Assembly (NCBI GenBank): GCA_017381365.1
Contig: JAFOCI010000079.1
Span: 1-64,000, forward strand
Source of the DNA: Treponema sp.
GTDB lineage: Bacteria > Spirochaetota > Spirochaetia > Treponematales > Treponemataceae
DNA length: 64,000 nt
Reading direction: 5' to 3'
The notes under the pieces are model-generated. The model had not been told where the DNA came from. It saw only the letters and a list, made by a program, of their open reading frames with translations, and searched no databases. Shown piece after piece: positions 26,579 through 36,486 of the stretch (positions are counted from its first letter, which is position 1; every line of letters begins with the position of its first letter). The position numbers and the translations under genes are program-made.

Positions 26579-28537
26579 TTATTTATCCGTTTCACTGAAC
26601 GGAGCATATTTGAATCCAGACCAAGACATTCCCAGATGAGTTGAGAATTCAAGAGTATTCAAACGAACGCCATGTACAATTACAGAAAGCAGGTTCAAAA
26701 TCATGTTCAATCCATGACCAAATGCAAGCAAAGCAACTAAAGCAAGGAACATAACAAGATGTCCTACTAATGGACCTGCCATTTCGTTTACTGTTGCACT
26801 GATTGCAGAACCAGCAAGCCCTACTGCCCACAAACGGATGTAAGAAACGATATCAGAGAATACGTTTACTACACCAAGAAGAACAGAAATGATGTTTTTG
26901 CAGCTTTCCAAAGTTGATTTTATAACGCTTCCTTCATAGTTGCTGAAGATAAAGCTTAAAGCAAAACCTGCTCCAACAAGACCTACGCAAAGTTTTCCTA
27001 CAGAAAGAGTTTCTGTAATCATAAATGCGTCCATTGCAAAAACATCCCCGCTTACAACCATCATAAGAACAATGTAGAACATACCCCAAAGCTGAATCAG
27101 TGAACCGAATTCACCAAGAACTTTAAGAGATTTGTTTGCAAGACAGTTTCCAATTCCCTTAATATGTGCAACAGAAAGCTGAAGCAACGCAAGAGAGAAA
27201 CAGAAAATCTGCAAATTCTGTGCAGTTGTAAGACCGGCATTCTGACTTCCAAATGGAAGATACCAGATTTTATCCGAACCATCAGGCAAAGTGGCAAATG
27301 CATTAGAAAGAACTTTTAAAGAGCAGTCAGGAAGGAATCCAAGTCCTATTCCTCTAAGCTGCTCAGGTGTTAGCCCAAACCATGTACATGTAGCCCATCC
27401 CCAGCCAACAGTTGCAACACCAAGAAGAAGAACAAGACAGAGCATTGGACTAACTTTCTGCCCTTTTGCAGCAGATTTCAGCAGCATAAGCAAAGCAATT
27501 ACAGTAACTAAGAGACCATAACCACCATCGCCAAAAATCATACCAAAGAAAATTGTAAAGAACAGAAGAAACCATCCGGAAATATCATATTCATGATATC
27601 CAGGAACAGTACCCAGGAAGTCTGTAAGCGGATAAATCAAACTTACAAGCTTATTGTTCTTCAATTTTGTAGGAACATTATCTTCATCAGAAGGATCATC
27701 AAATGCAACAGCCCAACCATTAGTCTTAGCAGCAACCTTTAATTTATCAAGCGCATCTACAGGAACAAATCCTGTGAGCCATGCCAAATCAGTGTCCTTA
27801 CCTTCAGTTTCACAACCCATTCCAGAATAGAAAGTTTCGAACTCAATATCCTTAGAAAGAGATTTCTGAAGTTTTTCCATCTGAGGCACATAAACTGCCA
27901 TTTCAACAAACTGCTGATTGATTTTCATAATTTCAGCTTCATTGTTCTTTACGCGCAGCCTAAGTTCTTCTGTTGAACAATCCGGCATTGGTACTTCATA
28001 AGCTTCTGCAGGAAATCCTTCAGGCCGTTCATCTTTTGCATCAACGAGAAGAAAACGAACTGTTTTTTTCTGCCTGTTTACACAGATAGTTTTTGATTTT
28101 TCATCAATAAGACCGTACTTATCTTCCGGAATTTCATACATTTTTAATGAAACATTCTTTTCCTTAAGATAAGCAAAATCTTCAGGAGTTACATTGCCCC
28201 ATGCCGCAAACCTTTCAATTTCTGCAGAATCAGATGAAATTTCTTCCATTAACTTCTTTTTCTTTTCAGAAAGCTCAAGAACTTCACGACATTTAGCTGC
28301 AACTTCATCACAAGAAAGTTCAGCAGCAGCAGCATGTTTTTTAGGCAATTTGATTTCACCAAGAATAGAAGAAGCAACCATCGCATTGTTAGAAGCTTCC
28401 TTGAAAGCAGCCAGCTGTTCGCCTTTGCCTTCAACCTGTTCAAGATGAACAACTCCAACTTTTTTAAGCTGTGTCAGTGCTTCTTTGCGTTCCTTATTAA
28501 GAACTACAAGGGAGACTTTTTTCATTTTTACAATCAT
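26579..28537 (-). CDS. atpI: V-type ATPase subunit I (membrane stator)
   Basis: The product is 652 residues, the usual length for V-type I/a subunits. The N-terminal half (to about 320) is cytoplasmic and helical. The C-terminal half holds about seven or eight membrane spans, beginning YDISGWFLLFFTIFFGMIFG. The conserved arginine region for ion transfer is visible in SYIRLWAVGLAGSAIS. FLALVALLAFGHGLN closes the domain. AAGGAGG 7 nt upstream supports ATG 28537. Its start overlaps the atpD stop by 4 nt. Confidence 0.94.
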   Translation of the reverse strand: MIVKMKKVSLVVLNKERKEALTQLKKVGVVHLEQVEGKGEQLAAFKEASNNAMVASSILGEIKLPKKHAAAAELSCDEVAAKCREVLELSEKKKKLMEEISSDSAEIERFAAWGNVTPEDFAYLKEKNVSLKMYEIPEDKYGLIDEKSKTICVNRQKKTVRFLLVDAKDERPEGFPAEAYEVPMPDCSTEELRLRVKNNEAEIMKINQQFVEMAVYVPQMEKLQKSLSKDIEFETFYSGMGCETEGKDTDLAWLTGFVPVDALDKLKVAAKTNGWAVAFDDPSDEDNVPTKLKNNKLVSLIYPLTDFLGTVPGYHEYDISGWFLLFFTIFFGMIFGDGGYGLLVTVIALLMLLKSAAKGQKVSPMLCLVLLLGVATVGWGWATCTWFGLTPEQLRGIGLGFLPDCSLKVLSNAFATLPDGSDKIWYLPFGSQNAGLTTAQNLQIFCFSLALLQLSVAHIKGIGNCLANKSLKVLGEFGSLIQLWGMFYIVLMMVVSGDVFAMDAFMITETLSVGKLCVGLVGAGFALSFIFSNYEGSVIKSTLESCKNIISVLLGVVNVFSDIVSYIRLWAVGLAGSAISATVNEMAGPLVGHLVMFLALVALLAFGHGLNMILNLLSVIVHGVRLNTLEFSTHLGMSWSGFKYAPFSETDK

Positions 28538-29157
28538 TCGTCAGCCTCCTTTTTAGCATCAGCAGCAGCCTGAAGTTTTTTCTTTGAAATTTTACTGCGA
28601 ACAACGGCAGCAACCTGTTCATCACCAAGATAAACAGAAATTTTCTTAATATTTGCTTTTGTTTCTGGAATCTTTACTTTTTCAAAAAGATTTACGCGCT
28701 GTGTTGTAGTACGCAATTCTTTAGAAAGAAGTCTGACCTGTTCGTCAAGAACTTCAGCTTCAAGATCCAGAGATAAAGCTTTTTCCATTCTGTCAGCAGC
28801 CAGATCAATCCACAAAGGTGTTTCATAAAGATCATAGTCACCGCGACTAAAATCTGCACCTTCATAAATAGGAATAGCAACACCGGCAATGTTTCCTGTA
28901 CTTTTTTTGATATTTCGTACAGTAACCATATCAGGCTTAAAGGCATCAGCTTCACCGAAAACGGAAATCCATTCATCAAATTCCTTTTCCAATGCAACAC
29001 GCTTAGCCCTTACTTCTTTAGCCTTTGCGTCGATAGTGCGAATTTCTGTCTGGAGCTGCTGTTTTTTGAGCGTTAATGTTGGAAGATAACGCTTATACAT
29101 TTTAAGCGCATCTTTCTGAACCTTCTGCTCATTTTTAGTCAGCTTTATTTTTGCCAT
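28534..29157 (-). CDS. atpD: V-type ATPase subunit D (central stalk)
   Basis: The product is 207 residues, typical for subunit D, which forms the long antiparallel coiled-coil shaft inside the A3B3 head. The N-terminal KIKLTKNEQKVQKDALKMYK and the C-terminal VRLLSKELRTTTQRVNLFEK are the two coiled-coil arms and match the family. It is strongly helical and charged. It lies between atpB (20 nt upstream) and atpI. No subunit C, F or G gene is seen in the operon; spirochaetal V-ATPase operons are commonly reduced in this way. Confidence 0.93.
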   Translation of the reverse strand: MAKIKLTKNEQKVQKDALKMYKRYLPTLTLKKQQLQTEIRTIDAKAKEVRAKRVALEKEFDEWISVFGEADAFKPDMVTVRNIKKSTGNIAGVAIPIYEGADFSRGDYDLYETPLWIDLAADRMEKALSLDLEAEVLDEQVRLLSKELRTTTQRVNLFEKVKIPETKANIKKISVYLGDEQVAAVVRSKISKKKLQAAADAKKEADE

Positions 29158-29177
29158 ACAGTTTCCTTTTAATCAGA

Positions 29178-30473
29178 CTATTTTTTTGGCCAGTACTTTT
29201 CAACAAGAGCTGACTTAATACCAGTTTCAGAAGGTTCAAAACAATCAGCAAGAATCTTCCAACCCAAATCAAGAGCATCTTCCAAAGAAATATTCTTAGA
29301 AAGATCCATCATTTCTGCTTCGAATTCAGCACCAAAAGCAAGAAGCTTTTCATCCCACGCACTCATATTGAAACCCATTGATTTCTTTTCGAGTGTGTCT
29401 TTATAGTTAGCATAAAGACGAATCATACCATCCATAAGAGCACGATGGTCATCGCGGGTAGAATTGTTTACGTTCTGCTTAAGACGTGACAAAGATCCGA
29501 ACGGTTCAATACGTCCACCTTTAAGGTAGTACTGACCTTCTGTAATATAACCAGTATTATCTGGAACCGGATGAGTAACGTCATCACCAGGCATTGTTGT
29601 AACAGCAAGTACAGTAACTGAACCAGCGCCTTCAAAGTCAACAGCTTTTTCGTAGCGGCTTGCCAGCTGAGAATACAAATCTCCAGGATAACCTCGGTTA
29701 GAAGGAACCTGTTCCTGAGTAATGGCAATTTCCTTCATTGAGTCAGCAAAGTTTGTCATATCAGTAAGAAGTACAAGAACGTCTTTTCCCTGAAGGGCAA
29801 ATTGTTCAGCAACCGCAAGTGAAAGATCAGGAATCTTCTGACATTCTACTGTAGGGTCAGCAGCTGTATGCATGAACATAACAGTCTTTGAAAGAGCACC
29901 ACCGTTTTCAAGAGTATCCTTAAAGTAAAGGTAATCGTCATATTTAAGACCCATACCACCAAGAACGATTACATCAACTTCAGCCTGCATGGCAATACGT
30001 GCCAGAAGCTGGTTGTAAGGTTCTCCAGATATAGAGAAAATAGGAAGCTTCTGTGATACAACCAAAGTATTGAACATATCAATCATTGGAATACCAGTAC
30101 GAATCATACGACGAGCCATGATACGTTTTGATGGATTTACAGAGGGACCACCAATTGCAACAAGATTTTCTGCAAGAGCAGGACCATTGTCGCGTGGTTC
30201 AGCAGAACCATTAAAAATACGACCAAGAAGGTTTTCGCTGAATGAAACTTCCATGCGATGTCCAAGAAAGCGGATATGGTCACCAGTTGAAACACCACGA
30301 CCACCGGCGAAAACCTGAAGTGATACGATATCACCTTCGATTTTATTTACTTCGGCAAGAGACTTACCGAATGCAGTTTCGATTTCTGCAAGTTCACCAT
30401 AGGCAACGTTATCAGCCTTAACAGTAATAACAGAACCTACGATTGATTCAATTTTGCTATAAATCTTACTCAT
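29178..30473 (-). CDS. atpB: V-type ATPase subunit B (non-catalytic head)
   Basis: The product is 431 residues. It has the beta-barrel N terminus, the [14 protein letters not shown] region where catalytic subunits carry a P-loop (degenerate here, as expected for B), and [19 protein letters not shown] plus [18 protein letters not shown], which are hallmarks of V-type B subunits. It alternates with subunit A in the head hexamer. The ATG shares its A with the atpA stop. It is intact and of normal length. Confidence 0.95.
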   Translation of the reverse strand: MSKIYSKIESIVGSVITVKADNVAYGELAEIETAFGKSLAEVNKIEGDIVSLQVFAGGRGVSTGDHIRFLGHRMEVSFSENLLGRIFNGSAEPRDNGPALAENLVAIGGPSVNPSKRIMARRMIRTGIPMIDMFNTLVVSQKLPIFSISGEPYNQLLARIAMQAEVDVIVLGGMGLKYDDYLYFKDTLENGGALSKTVMFMHTAADPTVECQKIPDLSLAVAEQFALQGKDVLVLLTDMTNFADSMKEIAITQEQVPSNRGYPGDLYSQLASRYEKAVDFEGAGSVTVLAVTTMPGDDVTHPVPDNTGYITEGQYYLKGGRIEPFGSLSRLKQNVNNSTRDDHRALMDGMIRLYANYKDTLEKKSMGFNMSAWDEKLLAFGAEFEAEMMDLSKNISLEDALDLGWKILADCFEPSETGIKSALVEKYWPKK

Positions 30474-32242
30474 TATTCACCATCCTTGAGCAATGCTGCA
30501 GCTTCAGCTTTTACAGTACCCTTCTTAGATGTGTACAATTCATCAATTTCTTTTTCTTTTGATTTGAATTCAGCAGAATCCCATGCAACATAGTTCCAGT
30601 CCAAAGATTTCTGACGGAGCTGGTTGAAGAATGTTCGAGCTTCATCCTTGTCTTTAAGTTCAAAATCAGAAGCAAGAACTGTAAGAACCTTTTTAAATGT
30701 GTAAGTCTGACGTTCAACTGAAACAGCTGCATCAACTTCATCAAAAGAGTTCTGCTGGAAATATACAGCATCAAGATATTCGCTCTTCATGTAGAGAACG
30801 AAGTCTTCTGTTGTTGTACCTTCTTCACCAACAACCTTCATCATCTGATTAACTTCTACACCAGCTTTGAAAACCTTGCGTGCATAAGCTACCCAGTCTT
30901 CACGGATAACAGATTTATATTTTGACCACGAACCGATTGGATCAATGGCAGGGAATTTACGAGCGTCTGAACGTTCTCGTGTAAGACCGTGGAAACCACC
31001 TACTACCTTAAGAGTAGCCTGAGTTACAGGTTCTTCAAAGTTACCGCCAGCAGGAGATACTGTACCACCAATTGTTACAGACCCCTTTGAACCGTCGCGA
31101 AGACGAACATATCCTGCGCGTTCATAGAATGCAGCGATATAAGATTCAAGGTAAGCTGGGAAAGCTTCTTCGCCAGGAATTTCCTCAAGACGACCAGACA
31201 TTTCACGGAGAGCCTGAGCCCAGCGTGATGTAGAGTCAGCAAGAAGAAGTACATGCAAGCCCATCTGACGGTAATATTCAGCCAAAGTCACTGATGTATA
31301 TACTGAAGCTTCTCGGGAAGCAACAGGCATTGATGAAGTATTACAGATGATAACTGTTCGTTCCATCAATGATTTTCCAGTTCTAGGGTCTTTAAGTTCA
31401 GGGAATTCTTTGATTGTTTCTACAACTTCACCGGCACGTTCACCACAAGCAGCGATGATTACGATATCAACATCTGCATATTTAGAAGTTGTATGCTGAA
31501 TTACAGTTTTACCAGCACCGAAAGGTCCAGGAATACAATATGTACCACCCTTAGCAACAGGGAAGAATGTATCAATAAGACGAGTTTTTGTTACCATTGT
31601 TTCAGTAGGTGCAAGACGTTCTGCATAACAGTCAACAGCACGTTTAACAGGCCATTCAAAACACATCTTAAGTTCATGGTCATTGCCTTTTTCATCTGTT
31701 ACAACGGCCATTTTTTCTGTAATTGTGTAAGAACCAGCAGGTGTTACTTCCTTTACAGTGTAAGTTCCAAGCAGACCAAATGGAACAAGAATCTTGTGTG
31801 TAAAAGGTCCTTCTGGAACAGAACCGATAGAATCACCTCTCTGAACTGTATCACCAGGTTTTACAGAAGGAGTCCATTCCCATTTAGTTTCCTTGTTGAG
31901 AGCATCAACGTAAACACCTCTTTCAAGGAAGAAGCCTGCTTTTTCTGCAACAAGAGGAAGAGGATTCTGCAAACCATCATAAACCTGACCAAGAAGTCCA
32001 GGTCCAAGAAGAGCAGAAAGAAGGTTACCTGTAAATTCTACAACGTCACCAGCCTTAATTCCCTGTGTCATTTCAAAAATCTGAAGCTGTGCTACATCTC
32101 CGCGGATACGGATAACTTCGCCTCTAAGCTTTGTGCCTTCAACATTAACGTAGGCAACTTCGTTCATGGAAATATTTCCGTCAAACTGAACAGAAACCAT
32201 GTTTCCATTGATACCGACTACTTTACCTTTTGTTTCTGTCAT
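30473..32242 (-). CDS. atpA: V-type ATPase subunit A (catalytic head)
   Basis: The product is 589 residues. The P-loop is [16 protein letters not shown] at about residue 230, and the arginine/glutamate block [11 protein letters not shown] follows. [20 protein letters not shown] is the conserved catalytic-core stretch. The non-homologous insertion typical of V-type A subunits lies before the P-loop. The enzyme hydrolyses or makes ATP in the cytoplasm while coupled to the membrane ring. The start overlaps the end of the DUF2764 gene and the end overlaps the atpB start, so the genes are coupled. Confidence 0.96.
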   Translation of the reverse strand: MTETKGKVVGINGNMVSVQFDGNISMNEVAYVNVEGTKLRGEVIRIRGDVAQLQIFEMTQGIKAGDVVEFTGNLLSALLGPGLLGQVYDGLQNPLPLVAEKAGFFLERGVYVDALNKETKWEWTPSVKPGDTVQRGDSIGSVPEGPFTHKILVPFGLLGTYTVKEVTPAGSYTITEKMAVVTDEKGNDHELKMCFEWPVKRAVDCYAERLAPTETMVTKTRLIDTFFPVAKGGTYCIPGPFGAGKTVIQHTTSKYADVDIVIIAACGERAGEVVETIKEFPELKDPRTGKSLMERTVIICNTSSMPVASREASVYTSVTLAEYYRQMGLHVLLLADSTSRWAQALREMSGRLEEIPGEEAFPAYLESYIAAFYERAGYVRLRDGSKGSVTIGGTVSPAGGNFEEPVTQATLKVVGGFHGLTRERSDARKFPAIDPIGSWSKYKSVIREDWVAYARKVFKAGVEVNQMMKVVGEEGTTTEDFVLYMKSEYLDAVYFQQNSFDEVDAAVSVERQTYTFKKVLTVLASDFELKDKDEARTFFNQLRQKSLDWNYVAWDSAEFKSKEKEIDELYTSKKGTVKAEAAALLKDGE

Positions 32243-32784
32243 TATTTTTCTCCAAGTATAGTATCGTAGATTTTATGATAAGAATCCGTTCCCTTTTCCT
32301 TATCAAACACCTTCATACGCTGAACAAGCATAAGACGAACGCCGTATGCAAAAACAGCATCTACAGAAAAACCATTCAATGGCTGCATAGTGTTTAATAC
32401 GCTAAGTCTGTATTCATAAAGGAATTGTTCTGCAGAAAGCGGACTGTCCATGCCAACAGCTGTTCTGGCAGCCTGTACAATATCTGCAGTAATTGATACT
32501 GGAATTGTTCCCACGTCTTTTTTCATTTTCTGTGCACGAATCTGTGCAAGCGCAAAACGCAAAGAACGTTCAAAACTATACCAGTTGTCAAGGAAATCAG
32601 ATCCTGTAGCTTCTGGATTTCTAGGAGGTTCAAGGGAAAGTTTTTTCAAAACAGCCCTGTCACTCTCATCTAAAAAACGAGAACACAAATCTCTGTAATA
32701 TTTTTCAGTTATCGGCAGAGTTGATTTTTCCCCAGCAGATGAAATATCAGGAAGCTGCGATACCAAATAATATTGTTCTTTCAC
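32242..32784 (-). CDS. DUF2764-type V-ATPase operon protein
   Basis: The product is 180 residues, starting MKEQYYLVSQLPDIS. It resembles the DUF2764 family, small proteins found between subunits E and A in spirochaetal and some Bacteroidetes V-ATPase operons. It is mostly helical and has no membrane span. Its position and overlapping start and stop codons suggest a V-ATPase part: a stand-in for the missing subunit C (which links stalk and rotor) has been a natural suspicion, but nothing here proves it. Confidence 0.75.
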   Translation of the reverse strand: MKEQYYLVSQLPDISSAGEKSTLPITEKYYRDLCSRFLDESDRAVLKKLSLEPPRNPEATGSDFLDNWYSFERSLRFALAQIRAQKMKKDVGTIPVSITADIVQAARTAVGMDSPLSAEQFLYEYRLSVLNTMQPLNGFSVDAVFAYGVRLMLVQRMKVFDKEKGTDSYHKIYDTILGEK

Positions 32785-33404
32785 TAATTAGTTCCTTTTG
32801 CAGCTTCTTTCATAAGAGCGGCAACACGTGGATTCAAATATGCAGAGAACAGTTCTGCAACTGATTCTGCTGAATAATCATAATATGCAGCACCGTTATT
32901 TACACCGATGCGGAAACCTGCAGCAAGGGATTTATCAGCTTTAACTTCAAGCCCCTTTGCAATTTCTGCTTTAAGAGCAGACTTAAGTTCGTCTTCAAGT
33001 TCCTTGCAGTCTTTTTCGCTAAGCAACACAGAAAGTTCAGAAGCTTCTGCATTTTTTGACCATGCTTTTACAGTTTCTGGTACCAAAGTCTTAAGCAAAT
33101 CTTTTGAATATGCTTTTGCTGTTTCTGCCTGAACAATTCCGTTAAGCTCTGCAATTAAAGAATCACGGAAACCAAGTAACATGTTTCGGCTTGCCTGAAC
33201 AACAGCGTCATCACTTGCTTTTTCAAGGCGAGCAATTTCTGTTTTAGCATTCTTAATCATGTCATCAGATTTTTTCTGTGCTTCATCCAAAATTGATGCA
33301 GCTTTCTTTTCTGCATCAGCAATGATATCAGCTGCTGTCTTTTCCGCAGTAGTTACACCATCTTTTTTAATTTTATCAATTAACTCTTGTAATTGGATAT
33401 CCAT
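32784..33404 (-). CDS. atpE: V-type ATPase subunit E (peripheral stalk)
   Basis: The product is 206 residues. The N-terminal 80 residues form a long Ala/Lys/Glu-rich coiled coil (TAADIIADAEKKAASIL), and the C-terminal part is globular (AAGFRIGVNNGAAYYDYS), as in subunit E, which anchors the head to subunit I. It is the first gene of the operon. A promoter (33435-33463) and a GGGG Shine-Dalgarno lie upstream. No separate subunit G/H partner gene is present in the operon. Confidence 0.92.
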   Translation of the reverse strand: MDIQLQELIDKIKKDGVTTAEKTAADIIADAEKKAASILDEAQKKSDDMIKNAKTEIARLEKASDDAVVQASRNMLLGFRDSLIAELNGIVQAETAKAYSKDLLKTLVPETVKAWSKNAEASELSVLLSEKDCKELEDELKSALKAEIAKGLEVKADKSLAAGFRIGVNNGAAYYDYSAESVAELFSAYLNPRVAALMKEAAKGTN

Positions 33405-33434
33405 TTCTACCCCACTAAAGTCTGTAAAAAATCT

Positions 33435-33463
33435 ATAATATTTATAATAACGAAAATTTTCAA
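33435..33463 (-). promoter_or_regulatory. Promoter of the V-ATPase operon
   Basis: On the minus strand a -35 TTGAAA (33458-33463), a 17-bp spacer and a -10 TATTAT (33435-33440) precede atpE. Transcription would begin near 33428, giving a leader of about 23 nt that contains a GGGG Shine-Dalgarno. This unit therefore has a normal leader, unlike the leaderless genes elsewhere in the window. Confidence 0.6.
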
Positions 33464-33541
33464 AAATTCAAGAAAAAAAATAATGTTAAAAATTTAAAAA
33501 AAAATTACTCATAAAAAAGCCATTTATGATAAAAGAAATGA

Positions 33542-34177
33542 CTAGATAAGACCTTCTAGAGAAAGTGCAAGTTGAACTTCTGTGGAAGTACAGTTCAATT
33601 CAGATGCAATCTCTTCAATTGATTTTCCAGCATTATAGGAAGAAATAATATTTTTCTTTAAATCAATTTTTTTATTTTTTGGATTTAAAGGAAAATAGTT
33701 TTTGGGTACTGAATATGTATTTTGTGTATATTTTTTTTCTTCAAAAATAGCAGAGTTTTGTAAAGCATTTTCTAAAGGTCGAATATCAATTTCGACTGGT
33801 TCAGTTGATTCAAAAAGATCCCCCTGCATATTATCCGCATCAGAATGATTTGTTTGTTTACTTTCAGCTTTTCTAGCACCTATTTCTGCCAATGAAACAT
33901 TAAATTGTTTTAAATTCTGTTCTTTCTGCTCTAAATCATTCAATAATTTGATTTTTTTTTCAACTTCAGTGTTAATTGTCTGCAATTTGCTGATTGAATT
34001 ATTGATTAATGTAACATTTCTGTAAACATTGTTGTCTACATCCTTAATAATTCTATCCAACGATGATTTTGCAGTTTTTATTACATCTTCAGCAGAAAAA
34101 AGTTTTTTGAATTTTGCAATTAATACAATCCACATTGCAATATTGAATAAACAAAGCACAATAACAAGAAACAACAT
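33542..34177 (-). CDS. Membrane-anchored coiled-coil protein with a C-terminal HTH-like end (DUF6115-like)
   Basis: The product is 211 residues. An N-terminal membrane helix (LVIVLCLFNIAMWIVLIA) is followed by a coiled coil to about 95. A charged linker leads to a C-terminal helix-turn-helix-like end: SSYNAGKSIEEIASELNCTS and VQLALSLEGL. Proteins of this design occur at the end of flagellar operons in several phyla; the exact job is unknown. It is the last gene of the flagellar unit, 3 nt after the previous gene. An AT-rich weak stem lies downstream but no strong terminator. Confidence 0.6.
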   Translation of the reverse strand: MLFLVIVLCLFNIAMWIVLIAKFKKLFSAEDVIKTAKSSLDRIIKDVDNNVYRNVTLINNSISKLQTINTEVEKKIKLLNDLEQKEQNLKQFNVSLAEIGARKAESKQTNHSDADNMQGDLFESTEPVEIDIRPLENALQNSAIFEEKKYTQNTYSVPKNYFPLNPKNKKIDLKKNIISSYNAGKSIEEIASELNCTSTEVQLALSLEGLI

Positions 34178-34180
34178 AAA

Positions 34181-34516
34181 TTACCTCGTTATATCAATAT
34201 GCTGACCAAGATAAGATTCTTTAATTCTATACTTATCAGTCTGTTCTTCAGGAATTTCCTCATGAGTTTCATCGTCATTCTTTTTATTTCTGCCTGAAAA
34301 ATTCTGACCGTTTTTTCCATCTTTGTTGATTCCAGAAGACTTAGCATCTTCTCCGGTCTGCTGAACCTTAAGTGATTCTTCCTGATTTTGCTTGATAACA
34401 TCTACCTGTTGCATTGCTTTTGAAAGCTGAACACCTTGCTCAACGTGAGCAACCTGCTTTGCAACATTTGCCATCTGAGAATACATAGTTTGAAGGTCCA
34501 AAGGCTGAACACTCAT
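34181..34516 (-). CDS. Small hydrophilic protein of the flagellar operon, unknown function
   Basis: The product is 111 residues from ATG 34516, whose A is shared with the fapA stop (TGATG). The first 45 residues are helical (TMYSQMANVAKQVAHVEQGV) and the rest is charged and probably unstructured, ending YLGQHIDITR. No signal peptide or span is visible. A TTG one codon upstream is less likely. Its place between fapA and a membrane-anchored HTH-like gene suggests a conserved spirochaetal flagellar-operon protein, but no function can be named. Confidence 0.6.
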   Translation of the reverse strand: MSVQPLDLQTMYSQMANVAKQVAHVEQGVQLSKAMQQVDVIKQNQEESLKVQQTGEDAKSSGINKDGKNGQNFSGRNKKNDDETHEEIPEEQTDKYRIKESYLGQHIDITR

Positions 34517-36483
34517 CAATTATACCCTTCTGGACCTTTTGTTACATCCAGTGCAGGAGGTTCGTATTTTCCTCGTTTTGGAAATGCATTTTCATAGTAG
34601 AAAACACATCCATTTACGTCAGAAATTACTTCATCAAGAACATCGCGAATATAAATCTTTGTGCCGGCATAAGTAGTACCTTCTACTTTTACTTTACCAA
34701 CAGCTTTCAGTTCTCGTAAACGAGCCTGCAAAGATTCAATTTCTTTATTCATTTCAGAAGAAGTGTTAAGAATCTCATCTTTTCGCGCAAGTAATTTTTT
34801 AAGATTTTCTTCCTTATCTTTTGGCAAATTCTTACGAATTTTCTTCTGATTTTCAAGAGTCTGAATGTCAAGATCAAGATTTTCCAGCTCTTTTATAAGG
34901 TCTCCCATGGCTTTCTGAAGTTCATCCAGTCGTTTTTTAGCACGAGGATCAACTCCAACAGTCAGAGTCGTAGTTGTACCGCCTCCAGGAGAACCTAATG
35001 TTCTTGCACATATTTCTTCTGTAGCAAACAAAGTACCGCCGGTAATCTGAGCTTTTTTTCCATACGCTACAATATTTTTCATTGCCGTAATATCACAGTT
35101 CATCAAAGAGTCAGTAGCAACAACATTTTCTTCTACTTCAATTTTTGTTTCCTGAACGAATTTGCACCACAATGATTTTCCAGCCTTGATTTCTCCTTCG
35201 TTCTTTCCAAAAACACCTTGATGAACGATGATATCGCCATTTTCAGATTCAATATGACATTTACCTACAGAGCCACCAATATCTATTGTACCAGAAGCCC
35301 GTACATCAAATCCGTCTTCAACATTGCCTTTTACAATTACAGAACCTACAAACTTGACGTTACCAGACTTGATGTTTACAGCATCAAGCATAAGCATTGG
35401 TTCAACAGTAATTTTATCGTTAATGAAAAGAACCTGACCATCAACAGAAGCCAGAATATTTACGCCGTCTTTATCAAGATGAACATTCTGACCAAGCTGA
35501 ATATTGATATCTTTTCCGTTTTTAGCTTCAAGATAGTGACCAAGAATAGTCTTTCCACCTTTTCCACGTGTCGCTGGAATTTTTGTTGCAAGAACCTGCC
35601 CTTCAACAACATTCTGAATTCGATTAAGTTCTTTAAAATCTACATTTCCTTTGTCAGATTCACGAGCCTTAAGTTTTTTCTGGTCTGTTTCAAAATTATA
35701 CTGTATATAAGCATCTTTTCCATCTTCTGGAAGCACTGCAGAAGCTACTTCAAAAGGTGTTGAATATACAGGATTATCTACAAACTCAATGATTTTTTCT
35801 GGAATAATACCAGCACGCACACCCTGAGCTTCTACGGCATTGTAAATCTGTTCATAAGATAAATCTGAGCCGCTCATTCCTGGTGCATCAACAATAATGT
35901 TTCCATGCATTTCATCACGGGAAATTTCAACCGCTATGATTGAATCAGCAGCAGAAACATGCTTGTAAGAACCAACCTTTTCATATTCGTTATTAGTTCC
36001 TGTAGAAACAAGCTTAGTAATTAACTTTTCATCAAAATCAATTGTATCAGGACGCTGAATTACGTCTAAAACTTCCTTTACATCAATTGAATTTCCACTT
36101 CCAATTGGTGGAAGAACCTTAAGTTTAATAGCATCACCAAAATGACGTACATAGAAAAGACCATCCCTATTTGTAATCACAGGAGAACCATCTTCATTTG
36201 TTTCTATGAATAAATCATCGCCCACTGCTTTCTTATTTTTATCGTTAAATTCAGGATTTTGATAAACACGTAGTTTCCAAGGTTTTTTACCAATACCAAG
36301 AAAACCAGAACTTCCGCGTTCAATTACTTCAAATTCAAGACCTTTAGCTTTTGTATCTAACTGAACGGAAGCATCAGCCAAAGCCTCATCTATAGAATCA
36401 GCATTTACTTCTACAGAATCCAGCTGCTTATCCAATGTGAGACGTTTCTGCATTTCTTCCCGAATTTTATCTAAAGAATACAT
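34516..36483 (-). CDS. fapA: FapA/DUF342 protein with an N-terminal Jag_N-like domain
   Basis: The product is 655 residues. Residues about 20-75 match a Jag_N domain (DSIDEALADASVQL, then RGSSGFLGIGKKPWKLRV). Residues 150-500 are the FapA/DUF342 beta-rich core, with repeating short strands such as VKFVGSVIVKGNVEDGFDV and GTIDIGGSVG typical of a beta-helix. A coiled coil (about 525-600) follows, then a short C-terminal beta segment. FapA is a polymer-forming-like protein; roles in flagellar assembly or cell shape have been suggested. It follows the sigma factor gene by 3 nt. Confidence 0.82.
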   Translation of the reverse strand: MYSLDKIREEMQKRLTLDKQLDSVEVNADSIDEALADASVQLDTKAKGLEFEVIERGSSGFLGIGKKPWKLRVYQNPEFNDKNKKAVGDDLFIETNEDGSPVITNRDGLFYVRHFGDAIKLKVLPPIGSGNSIDVKEVLDVIQRPDTIDFDEKLITKLVSTGTNNEYEKVGSYKHVSAADSIIAVEISRDEMHGNIIVDAPGMSGSDLSYEQIYNAVEAQGVRAGIIPEKIIEFVDNPVYSTPFEVASAVLPEDGKDAYIQYNFETDQKKLKARESDKGNVDFKELNRIQNVVEGQVLATKIPATRGKGGKTILGHYLEAKNGKDINIQLGQNVHLDKDGVNILASVDGQVLFINDKITVEPMLMLDAVNIKSGNVKFVGSVIVKGNVEDGFDVRASGTIDIGGSVGKCHIESENGDIIVHQGVFGKNEGEIKAGKSLWCKFVQETKIEVEENVVATDSLMNCDITAMKNIVAYGKKAQITGGTLFATEEICARTLGSPGGGTTTTLTVGVDPRAKKRLDELQKAMGDLIKELENLDLDIQTLENQKKIRKNLPKDKEENLKKLLARKDEILNTSSEMNKEIESLQARLRELKAVGKVKVEGTTYAGTKIYIRDVLDEVISDVNGCVFYYENAFPKRGKYEPPALDVTKGPEGYN

Positions 36484-36486
36484 TAA

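Noticed and set aside
31493-32269. A 258-codon rightward frame over atpA
   Set aside because: It is a reverse-strand shadow of the conserved atpA gene, with Cys/Phe/Asn-rich composition unlike real proteins here.
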